Assembly: GCF_029223255.1 (NCBI RefSeq)
Contig: NZ_JARHUC010000013.1
Location: forward strand, 1 to 64,000
Source of the DNA: Albimonas marina
GTDB taxonomy: Bacteria > Pseudomonadota > Alphaproteobacteria > Rhodobacterales > Rhodobacteraceae
Reading direction: 5' to 3'
DNA: 64,000 bases
Each line of letters opens with the position of its first letter. Positions within the stretch are counted from its first letter, which is position 1. The position numbers were made by a program, and so were the translations under genes. Positions 33,631 through 42,211 of the stretch are shown here, piece by piece. The notes beneath the pieces were generated by a model that did not search any database, was not told where the DNA came from, and was given only the letters and a program-made list of their open reading frames with translations.

Positions 33631-34439
33631 GTCGCCGGCCCCGCCCAGGGGAAGGCGCGCCGGTGGAGTTGGCGGAGCCCGAGGTCCATCAGGAAGGCGA
33701 GCAGCGTGATCCAGATGACATAGGGGATGATCACGTCCATCGCGAAATAGCGGCGCACGAGGAAGATGCGGTAGCCCAGCCCCTCGGTCGAGGCGATGGC
33801 CTCCGCCGCGATCAGGAACAGCCAGGCGGGGCCGAGCGAGAGCCGCAGCGCCCCGATCAGCCGCGGCAGCACCTGGGGCAGCGCCACCCGGGTCAGGATC
33901 GCCCAGGTCGAGGCGCCCAGCGTCTGCGCCTTCACGATCATCTCCTCGGGGATCTCGGCGGTGCGCTGGGCGATGTCGCGGATCAGCACCGGCGCGATGC
34001 CGATGGCGATCAGCGCGACCTTCGAGACCTCGCCCAGCCCGAAGGTGATGAACAGGATCGGCAGGATCGCCAGCGGCGGGATCAGCGAGATCACCGACAC
34101 GAACGGCGCCAGCGTCGTGCGGATGCCGGGGATCAGCCCGATCAGCAGCCCGAAGACCAGCCCCATGGAGGCCGAGATCAGCGCCCCCTCCGCCAGCCGG
34201 ATCAGCGAGGCGGAGGTGTCGAGCCACAGCAGCACGTCGCCGGATCGCTTGTCGGCCTCGGTCGCGAGGCTCAGCGCCGTGTCCAGGATCTGCGCGGGCG
34301 CCGGCAGCAGCTTGTCGGCCGGGTTCGCCGCCCGCCGCAGGTCCGAGGCGATCACGTAGCCCAGAACCGCCAGCGCGAAGGGCAGGGCGGCGAGGCCGAA
34401 GGCGAGCAGCCGCCCGGGCCGCCGGTTGATCCACCGCAT
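33627..34439 (-). CDS. ABC transporter permease (NitT/TauT type)
   Basis: A 270-residue inner-membrane subunit with about six hydrophobic segments, including LAFGLAALPFALAVLGYVIA, LISASMGLVFGLLIGLIPGI and FVSVISLIPPLAILPILFIT. The coupling-loop motif is AQTLGASTWAILTRVALPQV. The ATG at 34439 is chosen because GGAGGG lies seven bases upstream. A TTG six bases earlier is less likely. It sits between the binding-protein and ATPase genes of a guanidine-riboswitch operon. Confidence 0.9.
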   Translation of the reverse strand: MRWINRRPGRLLAFGLAALPFALAVLGYVIASDLRRAANPADKLLPAPAQILDTALSLATEADKRSGDVLLWLDTSASLIRLAEGALISASMGLVFGLLIGLIPGIRTTLAPFVSVISLIPPLAILPILFITFGLGEVSKVALIAIGIAPVLIRDIAQRTAEIPEEMIVKAQTLGASTWAILTRVALPQVLPRLIGALRLSLGPAWLFLIAAEAIASTEGLGYRIFLVRRYFAMDVIIPYVIWITLLAFLMDLGLRQLHRRAFPWAGPAT

Positions 34440-34566
34440 CCTCAACCCTCCGCCGGCCAGGGGGCGGGGCGGGGAGCTTGCGGCTGCGGAACGCGAAGGA
34501 AGCTCATGGACGTCTCCCGCTGCGAGGGGCAGGGAAGGGGAGGCCGCGGCGGCCTCCCCGCCGTCG

Positions 34567-35667
34567 TCACAGCAGGCCGTCGGCCGCCATCTTCATGTAT
34601 TCCACCGTGTAGCGGAACTTCACGTTGGCCTCGTCGCCGGTGATCTGGCCCGAGGGATAGCTGACCCCCACGAAGTCCGGCGAGGGCGCGCCCGTGCCGA
34701 GGATGCCCTTGTCGAACAGGAACTGGGCCACGTAGCTCATCGTCTCGGCGAGCTCGGGGCTCTCGACGAAGGCCACCGCGTCCGAGGGGGTGTAGAACAT
34801 CGCGGTCGAGGCGAGCTGCGCCTCGTAGCCGGCCTGGTCGGTGCCCGAGGCCTCGCCCATCGCGGCGCGCGCGGCGGCGCCCTCGGGGCCTTCCTGGGAC
34901 ATCAGGGCCATGGTCTCGTACCAGGCGCCCACGACCGCCTTGCCGAAGGCGGGGTTGGCCTCCAGCACCTCGGTGTTCACCGCCAGCAGGTCGATGATCT
35001 CGCCGGGGATGTCGGAGCTGTCGGCGACGCTGGTCGCGTCTCCCATGCCGAGGATGGTCGAGACCAGCGGGTTCCAGGTCACCACCGCCTCGACGTCCGA
35101 GGTCTGCCAGGCCGCGACCATGTCCGCGTCGGAGGTGTTGATCACCGCGCCCAGGTCGCGCTCGGCCAGCCCCGCCTTCTCCAGCGCGCGGGCGAGCAGG
35201 TAGTGGGAGACCGACAGCTCCACCAGGTTCACCGGCAGGCCCTTCAGATCCTCGACCGTCTTGCCCTCGCCCTTCACCAGGATCGCGTCGTTGCCGTTGG
35301 AATAGTCGCCCACGATCAGCGCCGTGGTGTCCACGCCGCCGCCCGCGGGGATCGAGAGCGTGTCCATGTTGGTGGCCGAGACGCCGTCGAAGGCGCCGGC
35401 CGTGTACTGGTTGATGGACTCGATGTAGTCGTTGATCTGCACGATCTCGACCGAGATGCCGTACTTCTCCGCCCACTTCTCCATGATGCCGTGGTCGGCC
35501 ATGTAGCCCCAGGGCATCCAGCCCACGTAGATCGACCAGGCGATCGAGAACTCGGTCTTCTCCTGCGCCGTCGCCGGGGCGGCGGCGGAGAAGGCCAGCG
35601 CGCCGGCCGCGGCGAGCGCAAGGGCTTTGGCGCCCCGGCGCGGGGCGGTCTTGCGGAATAGGGTCAT
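34567..35667 (-). CDS. ABC transporter substrate-binding protein, probable guanidine uptake
   Basis: A 366-residue periplasmic binding protein with a signal peptide (cleavage near APATAQ) and a NitT/TauT-type fold: SIYVGWMPWGYMADHG, VQINDYIESINQYTAGAFDG, the VSATNMDTLSIPAGGGVDTT and LIVGDYSNGND hinge region, and DVEAVVTWNPLVSTIL. It is the first gene after the guanidine-I riboswitch, with GAAGGA as ribosome-binding site for the ATG at 35667. Counterparts in cyanobacterial guanidine operons (sll1080 type) have the same family and order. Guanidine as ligand is inferred from that context. Confidence 0.85.
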   Translation of the reverse strand: MTLFRKTAPRRGAKALALAAAGALAFSAAAPATAQEKTEFSIAWSIYVGWMPWGYMADHGIMEKWAEKYGISVEIVQINDYIESINQYTAGAFDGVSATNMDTLSIPAGGGVDTTALIVGDYSNGNDAILVKGEGKTVEDLKGLPVNLVELSVSHYLLARALEKAGLAERDLGAVINTSDADMVAAWQTSDVEAVVTWNPLVSTILGMGDATSVADSSDIPGEIIDLLAVNTEVLEANPAFGKAVVGAWYETMALMSQEGPEGAAARAAMGEASGTDQAGYEAQLASTAMFYTPSDAVAFVESPELAETMSYVAQFLFDKGILGTGAPSPDFVGVSYPSGQITGDEANVKFRYTVEYMKMAADGLL

Positions 35668-35694
35668 CTCGGGTCCTTCCGGCGATCCCGTCCA

Positions 35695-35760
35695 AGGAGG
35701 CTGCGATCCGCCCGCGCGGACGGGACCTGCGCACGCGTAGCGGACCGTCGCAGTGGCCTC
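35695..35760 (-). promoter_or_regulatory. Possible expression platform of the guanidine riboswitch
   Basis: On the minus strand the last aptamer bases, GGAGGC, and the following CTGCGA can pair with TCGCAG and CCTCC about 35 bases later, giving a long hairpin that competes with the aptamer's closing stem. There is no T run before the gene, so control may be by Rho-dependent or translational means. The pairing is visible; the mechanism is inferred. Confidence 0.5.
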
Positions 35761-35885
35761 CCGGGCTTTTCTCCCGCCGTGTACCCCCGCCGCTGCCGCG
35801 GAGGGGCGACGCCTCTCGGACCAGCGCCGCCCCGCGTCCGTCCTCAAACGGTCGGGCGCGCGGCGGCCGGAACCCTAGGCGTCCT
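35757..35885 (-). promoter_or_regulatory. Guanidine-I riboswitch (ykkC class)
   Basis: The minus strand upstream of the binding-protein gene carries the highly conserved ykkC blocks in order: CTAGGGTTCCGG near 35878, CTGGTCCGAGAG near 35825-35814, and ACACGGCGGGAGAAAAGC followed by CCGGGAGG ending near 35757. These match the P1/P1a, P2 and P3 consensus of the guanidine-sensing riboswitch. It lies 90 bases before the first gene, which leaves room for an expression platform. Confidence 0.93.
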
Positions 35886-36071
35886 GCGCGTTCAGGATCA
35901 TGCACGGGGCGTGCCAGCCGTGCAATCCGCCCGCCCGGACGGCGCCGCGGCGGAACGCGGGGCCGGGATCGAGGGCTCCGGCTGCGGAAATGGCGTCGAT
36001 TGCGGCGCCGCGGCGCCCACGAAAGCGGCGCGACGCGCCCGGGCGCCGCGCCCAAGGGCGCCTCGGCGCGT

Positions 36072-37799
36072 TCAGAGCAGCTCGGCCGCCTCCAGCAAGG
36101 CGTCGAAGTCGTCGATCTCGATCCCGCCCGGGCGCAGGCCGTCGGCGGGGGACCACGGCTTGCCGTCCGCGCCCCGCAGCCGCCAGATCGAGGCCGGATC
36201 CGAGGCGATCATGCCGATCACCGACTCCGCCAGGATCGCGCTGCCGAGCTGGCCCAGGCCCCGCCCGTCGCGCTGCACCTCCGCCTCGCGCAGGATGTAG
36301 AACCACAGCGGCGTGCGCTCGTCCATGCCGTCGCGGATCGCCTCCCCGGTATGCCCCCCGCACAGCGCCTCGCGCGAGAGGGGGCGCACGAGGTCGCCGT
36401 AGACCATGTTCAGCTCCGCCGCGCAGGCCTGCGCGGGCGGCAGGTTCAGCGCGTGCCCCTTGCGCAGGGTCGACAGCGCCAGCCCCTGGAACAGGGCCGC
36501 GTGGCGGTCGTCGGGGGAGATGTTGGTGCCGATCGCCCGCGCGCCCCGCGGCCCGCCCGAGAACGGCTCGCCCGCCAGCAGCGACCAGTCCGCGACCCGG
36601 TCCGCCGGCAGCCGTCCGTCCGCCATCGCCGCCCCGGTCGAGCGCCACAGGAACGCCTGGTCGGCGCGGGGGTGGAAGCGGTTCCACTCCGTCTCCCCCG
36701 GCGTCATGGCGATGCGGAAGCGCGCGGCGGCGGCCCACCACTCCAGCGCCGCGGGCTGGCGGCGCTGGCCGGGTTCGTGCACGCCGTTGCGCATCTCGGT
36801 GTAGAAGGGCGCCCCGGCCCGGCGCACGCGCGCCAGCGCCTCGGCGTCGCACAGGCGCGGCAGCCAGCGGTTCAGCGCCAGCCACTGCACGTGGCGGCGC
36901 ACCTCGGCGCGGGCGGCCTCGAACAGGCGTTCGGGCGGGGTCGCGCCGCGGTCCACCAGCTCGTCCACCACGCGGTTGTGGAACCGCGCCAGCGCCACGT
37001 GAAGCTGCGCCAGCGGCAGCGAGCCGTCGTTGCGCAGGTCCCCGATCAGCGCCCGCGCGGGATTGACCGCGCCGTCGCGCAGGAAGCTGCGGCGCACGCG
37101 GCGGGGCAGGGCCATGATCTCGGCCTCGGTGATCCCCTCGCGCGGGTCCTCCGACAGCGCCCGGCCCAGCCGCGGCAGGTCGGCGCCCCGGTCGAGCGGC
37201 AGCGGCATCCGCCCCCGCGCCGAGGGGGCGGGCGTGTCCAGCCGCAGCCGCGCCGGGGCGCCCGGCTCCCGCGACAGGCGGGCGAGCTTCTCGGCCAGCG
37301 GCCCCTCGACCGCGTCGACGCCGTAGAGGCTTTCGAGCTCCAGCGTCCCGTCGCGCAGGTTCACCAGCGAGCGCTCGATCTCGTCGCGCGCGCGCGGGCG
37401 CAGGGGCGCGGCTTCGGGAGAGCGGCCGGCGGTGGTGCGCGCGTCCGCCATCGCGGTCAGGTCGTGTTCGAGGAGCTGGCCGAAGATCGGCACGATCGCC
37501 GGCAGGCCCGAGCCCGCGCGCCAGGGCACGCACTCGTCCTCGGCCATCGCCTGGGCCAGCGAGGCGAGCCGCGTCTCGGCGTCGGGATCGTCCGGCGTCT
37601 CCTCCGCCCAGCGGAACAGGAAGCCGAAGGAGGCGCCCGGCGCGGCCCGCGCCCGGCGCAGCGTGCGGCGGGCGTCGCAGGCCGAGGCCATGCGCCCGTC
37701 GGGCCCGTCGTCGTCCCGCGCGCCGGCGCCTGCGTCTCCGCCGTCGCGAAGCGCGCCGCCGCGCCCGGACCACGGAGCGGCGCGACGGCCGCGACCCAT
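36072..37799 (-). CDS. Animal-type haem peroxidase
   Basis: A 575-residue member of the bacterial branch of the animal peroxidase (peroxidase-cyclooxygenase) superfamily. The distal motif is IFGQLLEHDLTAMAD with His112 and the calcium-site Asp113. The proximal-His region is VALARFHNRVVDELV. Downstream are the helical MTPGETEWNRFHP and EAEVQRDGRGLGQLGSAILA blocks. Members oxidise halides or small organics with hydrogen peroxide. No signal peptide is obvious; the first 55 residues are low-complexity, so the true start may be the internal Met near residue 37. It is transcribed alone, divergent from the gene at 38093. Confidence 0.8.
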   Translation of the reverse strand: MGRGRRAAPWSGRGGALRDGGDAGAGARDDDGPDGRMASACDARRTLRRARAAPGASFGFLFRWAEETPDDPDAETRLASLAQAMAEDECVPWRAGSGLPAIVPIFGQLLEHDLTAMADARTTAGRSPEAAPLRPRARDEIERSLVNLRDGTLELESLYGVDAVEGPLAEKLARLSREPGAPARLRLDTPAPSARGRMPLPLDRGADLPRLGRALSEDPREGITEAEIMALPRRVRRSFLRDGAVNPARALIGDLRNDGSLPLAQLHVALARFHNRVVDELVDRGATPPERLFEAARAEVRRHVQWLALNRWLPRLCDAEALARVRRAGAPFYTEMRNGVHEPGQRRQPAALEWWAAAARFRIAMTPGETEWNRFHPRADQAFLWRSTGAAMADGRLPADRVADWSLLAGEPFSGGPRGARAIGTNISPDDRHAALFQGLALSTLRKGHALNLPPAQACAAELNMVYGDLVRPLSREALCGGHTGEAIRDGMDERTPLWFYILREAEVQRDGRGLGQLGSAILAESVIGMIASDPASIWRLRGADGKPWSPADGLRPGGIEIDDFDALLEAAELL

Positions 37800-37940
37800 G
37801 GAATAGATCACGTCTTCACCCTCCCGCGCCCTCCGCCGCGCCGCCGTCCGGGGGGACGTCGGCGCCGCGGATTCGCTCGCGCGGCCCTCTGAGTCGGAAC
37901 TCGTGAACAATTCCTTAACGCGCCCGCGCGAATTCTTCGT

Positions 37941-37959
37941 GAATCGCTCAGGGCGATTC
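37941..37959. promoter_or_regulatory. Inverted repeat in the peroxidase/38093 divergent region
   Basis: GAATCG, a seven-base spacer and CGATTC form a small dyad in the relatively AT-rich 290-bp space between divergent genes. It could be an operator. Nothing more specific is visible. Confidence 0.3.
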
Positions 37960-38092
37960 GGCGCTAAGTCTCCGCATCGCGCCGTCGAACCCTGATTCAC
38001 GTGCGTTTCGCGCCCGGCGGTCGAGCCTTTCCTGGCGAGCGATCGGCGCTCGCGATGCGGACAAGTCCGCGAAACATCAGGGAAAAACCGAT

Positions 38093-38608
38093 ATGACGCA
38101 CGCCGCTTCCGCGATCCGCGTGCCGGGCCAGCTCGCCCGCGCCGCGACCGTCACCTCGCTGGCCGCCTGGGCCCGCAAGTCGTCGGGCCTGGCGCCGGCG
38201 CCGGTCGCGCCGGACCACATGTTCACCATCGCGCCCCACTCGATGGAGGCCTTCGGCGGCCTGGTGAAGACCTGGGCCAAGAACCCCGAGACCGCCCCCG
38301 TCGGCAAGCACTCGGTCGAGAGCTTCGCGGCCATCCTCGACGCCCACGGCATCGACTACACGCTGCCCACCCGCGAGGGCTGCGAGCTGCGCGAGGTCAA
38401 CGTCTCCCTGGCCGAAGCCGGCGTGCTGGAGCTGCGCGTGCCCGCCAAGAAGATGATCGAGGCCTCCGAGCGGATGCTGGCCGAGAGCGAGTACCCCCTC
38501 CCCTCCTACTGCGCCGACGTGTTCCCCGGCGCCGCGCCGCAGATCGACGACAACCTCGAGCTGCACCGCAAGCGCGTCGCGGACTACTGCATCCTGAACT
38601 GCGCCTGA
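38093..38608 (+). CDS. Hypothetical protein
   Basis: A 171-residue protein that I do not recognise. The N-terminal 45 residues are Ala/Pro-rich. The remainder looks folded: [60 protein letters not shown], ending in cysteines (SYCADVFPG and DYCILNCA). It starts right after an AT-rich divergent promoter region and is followed by strong hairpins, so it is probably a single-gene transcript. Confidence 0.6.
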   Translation: MTHAASAIRVPGQLARAATVTSLAAWARKSSGLAPAPVAPDHMFTIAPHSMEAFGGLVKTWAKNPETAPVGKHSVESFAAILDAHGIDYTLPTREGCELREVNVSLAEAGVLELRVPAKKMIEASERMLAESEYPLPSYCADVFPGAAPQIDDNLELHRKRVADYCILNCA

Positions 38609-38610
38609 GG

Positions 38611-38646
38611 GCGCGGCTCCCCCCGATCCTGCCGGGGGGCGCCGCC
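38611..38646 (+). terminator. GC-rich hairpin after 38093-38608
   Basis: CCCCCCG (38619-38625), a seven-base loop and CGGGGGG (38633-38639), partly extended by GCG/CGC flanks, lie a few bases after the stop. There is no T run, so it is a terminator-like or mRNA-stabilising hairpin. Confidence 0.45.
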
Positions 38647-38771
38647 CGCGCCCCCTGCCAACCTCTTCCGCGCCGGGCCTTCCCAGGGCCCGGCGCTGCG
38701 CGTTCCGACCTGCCGATACGGCCGGTCGCGGGACGTCTTGAAACCCCGCGCGCCCGCCCATACTGTCCAAG

Positions 38772-38807
38772 ACGCAGCAGCCGCGCCGCGCTCAGGCGCG
38801 GCTGCGT
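38772..38807 (+). terminator. Strong hairpin upstream of greA
   Basis: ACGCAG-C-AGCCGCGCC pairs with GGCGCGGCTGCGT around a seven-base loop. It may end readthrough from the left or form in the greA leader. No T run is present. Confidence 0.4.
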
Positions 38808-38889
38808 CGCGTTTCGGGGGCGGCCGGGCCATGACGCTGCGTCCCTCCCGAGGCCCATTCGAAAGTCCCGACCCGGAGGAGGGCGAGGC

Positions 38890-39360
38890 ATGGACAAGGT
38901 GCCCATGACGGCCCGCGGCTTCGCCGCGCTGGACGCCGAACTGAAGACGCTCAAGAGCCAGGAGCGCCCGGCCGTGATCCGGGCGATCGCCGAGGCGCGC
39001 GAGCATGGCGACCTGTCCGAGAACGCCGAATACCACTCGGCCCGCGAACGCCAGTCGTTCATCGAGGGCCGGATCCAGGAGATCGAGGGCCTGATCTCCC
39101 GCGCGGACGTCATCGACCCCTCCAAGCTCTCGGGCGCGATCAAGTTCGGCGCCACCGTGACCCTCGTCGACGAGGACACGGAGGAGGAGAAGACCTACCA
39201 GATCGTCGGCGAGACCGAGGCGGACATCGCCAAGGGCCTGCTGAACCTGAAGTCGCCCCTCGCCCGCGCCCTGATCGGCAAGGAGGAGGGCGACTCCGTC
39301 GAGGTGATGACCCCCGGCGGCGGCAAGGCCTACGAGGTCCTCAAGGTCGCCTTCGTCTGA
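38890..39360 (+). CDS. greA: Transcription elongation factor GreA
   Basis: A 156-residue cleavage factor that rescues backtracked RNA polymerase by stimulating cleavage of the transcript 3' end. The N-terminal coiled coil has the diagnostic acidic tip [20 protein letters not shown]. The C-terminal FKBP-like domain shows [27 protein letters not shown] and [14 protein letters not shown]. The length is standard. CGGAGGAGG lies shortly upstream of the ATG. This is a core chromosomal gene. Confidence 0.97.
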   Translation: MDKVPMTARGFAALDAELKTLKSQERPAVIRAIAEAREHGDLSENAEYHSARERQSFIEGRIQEIEGLISRADVIDPSKLSGAIKFGATVTLVDEDTEEEKTYQIVGETEADIAKGLLNLKSPLARALIGKEEGDSVEVMTPGGGKAYEVLKVAFV

Positions 39361-39489
39361 GCCCGCGTCCGGGGCGCCCCCTCGGGGCGTCCGCCGGACC
39401 GGGCCGCGCCCGCGCGCCCTCGCGCGCCGGGCGCCCCGCGGGAGGCGCCGTCGCCTCCCGCCGCCCCCGAAGCCGCGGAGGATCCGCGC

Positions 39490-40797
39490 ATGGCCGCCGA
39501 CGGCCGGTCCCGAGACGATCTCTCCGCAGGCGCGTCGCCCGCGCCCTCTTCCCACGCGCCCGATCTCGACGCCGCCTCCCGCGCCGCCGCCGCGGCCGAT
39601 GAGGCGCTGGCCGGCGCCCGCGGCCCGGCGCGCCTGCCGCTGGGCAAGGCCCTGGGCGCCGCGGCGCTGTGGCTGGGGGCCGAGGCCGGCCTCGCTTACT
39701 TCCTCACCCGCCTGACGCCCCCCTGGGGCCCGGTCGCCCCGGCCGAGGCCGCGGCCGCCGCGCTCGCCGTCACCGCGCCCGTCGCCGTCACGCTGCTCTG
39801 GGCCGGGCTCGCCCGCCGGGGGGCGGAGGCGGAGCGGCGGCTGGAGGCGCTGGCGCGCGCCACGGCCCGCGCGGCCGCCGCCCGCGCCGCCGCGCCCCGG
39901 CCCGCCGCCTCCGAAGGGCTGACGCGCGAGGACCTGACCCACGCCGTCGCCCATGCCGCGCGCGACGCGCTGGACGGGGAGCGCTCGGCCATCGCCCGAC
40001 GCATGGCCGAGCTCGCCGAGACCCAGCGACGGCTGACCGAGACGCTGGCCGCCATCGGCCCCGCGCCGTCCCCGTCGGCCCCTGCGCCGACGCCCCCCGC
40101 GCCCGCCCGGCCTGCGGCGCCTGCACCCGTCCCCGCGCCAGTCCCGCTGGCGCCCGCGCGCGCGGACGCGGAGCCCGCCCTGCCGCTCGATCCGCCCGCC
40201 CCGCCGCCGGCGCGCGCGCCCGCCGCGATCCCCGCCTCGCCGGCGCCGGCCGCGGCGGAGGATCCGCAGGGCTCCCTGCCGCTCGCCGCCGACGCCGCGG
40301 CCGGCGGGGGAGAGGGCGAGGCCGCGCGGGACTGGGCGCAGGTGGCGCTGGCGCTCGACTTCCCCAAGGACGAGCGCGACGACGCCGGCTGGGCCGCCCT
40401 GGCCGCCGGCGCCCGCGACCGGCCCATCGCCGAGCTGCTGCAGGCCGCCGAGGACGCGCTGACGATCCTCGCCCAGCACGGGGTCTACATGGAGGACCTC
40501 GCGGTCCGCCTCGCGCCCCCGGCCCTGTGGACCCGCTTCGCGCAGGGCGAGCGGGGGCCGGCGCTCGCCTCCGTCGGGGGCGTCGACAGCCCCGAGGCGG
40601 TGGACGCCGTGCGCCGGATGATGAAGGCCGACCCCGTCTTCCGCGACACCGCCATGCACCTGATGCGCCGCTTCGACGGCGTGCTGCGCCGGGCGGCGGC
40701 CGAGCCCCGCGGCGCCGGGCGGCTGCTGGAGCTCGCCGACAGCCGCACCGGGCGGGCCTTCATGCTGGTCGCCCAGGCCGTCGGAACCTTCGACTGA
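39490..40797 (+). CDS. Conserved membrane-anchored hypothetical protein
   Basis: A 435-residue protein. One or two hydrophobic segments (residues about 55-105) follow a polar N-terminus. Then come a long helical stretch (DARDALDGERSAIARRMAEL region), a Pro/Ala-rich linker (about 190-270) and a folded C-terminal domain of about 150 residues: VALALDFPKDERDDAGWAAL, LTILAQHGVYMEDLAVR, DPVFRDTAMHLMRRFD and SRTGRAFMLVAQAVGTFD. The C-terminal domain matches a conserved hypothetical family of Rhodobacterales that I recognise by pattern. Function is unknown. A GGAGG ribosome-binding site precedes the ATG. Confidence 0.75.
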   Translation: MAADGRSRDDLSAGASPAPSSHAPDLDAASRAAAAADEALAGARGPARLPLGKALGAAALWLGAEAGLAYFLTRLTPPWGPVAPAEAAAAALAVTAPVAVTLLWAGLARRGAEAERRLEALARATARAAAARAAAPRPAASEGLTREDLTHAVAHAARDALDGERSAIARRMAELAETQRRLTETLAAIGPAPSPSAPAPTPPAPARPAAPAPVPAPVPLAPARADAEPALPLDPPAPPPARAPAAIPASPAPAAAEDPQGSLPLAADAAAGGGEGEAARDWAQVALALDFPKDERDDAGWAALAAGARDRPIAELLQAAEDALTILAQHGVYMEDLAVRLAPPALWTRFAQGERGPALASVGGVDSPEAVDAVRRMMKADPVFRDTAMHLMRRFDGVLRRAAAEPRGAGRLLELADSRTGRAFMLVAQAVGTFD

Positions 40798-40911
40798 CGC
40801 GCGAAAAGCCGCGCCGGACCCGCCCGGCGCCGCTTCCGCCCCCGCCTCCCTGCGCTACATGAAAGGCCGCCCCCGGGACCCTTCCGCCGGGGGCGACGAG
40901 CGGAGCCGGCG

Positions 40912-41934
40912 ATGCCCCCCCAGGACGACCCCGCCCCCCTTCCGACGCCCGCGTCCCCCGATCCGCGGGCCGAGGCGCGCGACGCGGTGACCGAGGCCGA
41001 GGCCCGCGCCCTGGTGGCCGAGGCCGCGCGGAGCTATTTCGCCGAGCGTCGCGCGCGCATCGACGATTTCGTCGCCCGCACCTTCGGCCTGCGCGGCACG
41101 CTGGGCCTGCACCGCCACGCGGTGGGCTGGGACCTCGCCCGCGCGCCGGCGAACCTCGCGCTCGCCCCCGCCGCCGTGCTGGTGCGCCTCGGCGCCGCCG
41201 CCGCCCGCAAGGCCGGCGCGCGCGGGGCGGGGGACTGGCTCTCCCGCCGCCGGCTGATCCTGCGCACCCAGGTCGCGCGCGAGGTCGAGCGGCGCGTGGT
41301 CGTCGACCTGCTGGAGCTGCCCTGGACCGAGCCCGGCGCCCCCGAGCCCGGCCGCGACGCGCTGGCCGAGGCGATCCTCGCCTCCCCCCGGCTCGAGGCG
41401 CTGGCCCGCCTCCGCGGGCCCGAAGCCGCCGCGCGCCTGCGCGCCTCCGACACGCTCGCCGAATACGCCGGCGTCCGCTCGGCCGCGGCCGAGATCACGA
41501 CGGGCATCGCGACCATGGGCGCGGGGGCGGCGGCCTTCCAGCAGCTGACCCCGGGCGCGATCTCGCTGGGCCCCGCGCTCGCAGGCGCGCTCGCCCAGCA
41601 GGCGGCGGTCTCGGCCTTTCCTCTGGGCGCCACCGCGGGGTCGCTGTGGTACGGGGTCTTCCCGACCGCGGCCTCCCCGGCGCTGGTGGCGGGCGCGACC
41701 GCGGGCATGGCCGCGGCGGGCGCGGTCGCCGCGGCCTTCGCCGGGGTGATCGCCGACCCGGTGCAGGTCAAGCTGGGCGTGCACCAGCGCCGCCTCGCCC
41801 GCCTCGTGGACGCGCTGGAGGAGGAGTTCCTCAAAGGCGAGGGCGCCGGCTTCGCCGCGCGCGAGCACTACGCGGCCCGCGTCCTCGACCTCGTGGACAT
41901 GGGCCTGGGCGTGGTGCGCCACATCCGCGCCTGA
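40912..41934 (+). CDS. Conserved membrane protein (DUF6635-like)
   Basis: A 340-residue protein. A polar N-terminus with SYFAERRARIDDFVARTFGL is followed by a helical middle part. Residues about 195-290 are very rich in Ala/Gly, with hydrophobic stretches such as LVAGATAGMAAAGAVAAAFAG that should enter the membrane. The C-terminus is helical and charged (RLARLVDALEEEFLKGEG). It resembles an uncharacterised alphaproteobacterial family. The family name is given with caution. Confidence 0.6.
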   Translation: MPPQDDPAPLPTPASPDPRAEARDAVTEAEARALVAEAARSYFAERRARIDDFVARTFGLRGTLGLHRHAVGWDLARAPANLALAPAAVLVRLGAAAARKAGARGAGDWLSRRRLILRTQVAREVERRVVVDLLELPWTEPGAPEPGRDALAEAILASPRLEALARLRGPEAAARLRASDTLAEYAGVRSAAAEITTGIATMGAGAAAFQQLTPGAISLGPALAGALAQQAAVSAFPLGATAGSLWYGVFPTAASPALVAGATAGMAAAGAVAAAFAGVIADPVQVKLGVHQRRLARLVDALEEEFLKGEGAGFAAREHYAARVLDLVDMGLGVVRHIRA

Positions 41935-42175
41935 CCCGGCCGCCGCCCGGCGCGCGTCTCCAGGCGAAGGCGCCGCGCCCCGGGCGCGACCCGGGGCCTC
42001 GCGCGGCCCGCCGGCCGGCGCCTGACGTGGAGGTCGCCCGACAGGCGCCTTGCGTCCCGGGCGATCCCGCAACATCCTGCCGGGCGGCAGGTGAGGCCCC
42101 GCGCCCCCTGACTCGACAACGAAAGCCCGGAGCGCGACGACCCCCGCGCATCCGGCGCGGTTCCGGGAGGACCCC

Positions 42176-42211
42176 ATGACCCATCTCCACCCCGCGCGGG
42201 CCCGCGCATGA
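42176..42211 (+). CDS. 11-codon leader ORF coupled to the acyl-CoA synthetase gene
   Basis: ATG at 42176 is preceded by a strong GGGAGG at 42165-42170. The frame encodes MTHLHPARARA and stops with TGA that overlaps the ATG of the synthetase gene (ATGA at 42208). The synthetase start has no good ribosome-binding site of its own. Ribosomes probably load on the leader and reinitiate. This is inferred from the arrangement. Confidence 0.5.
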   Translation: MTHLHPARARA

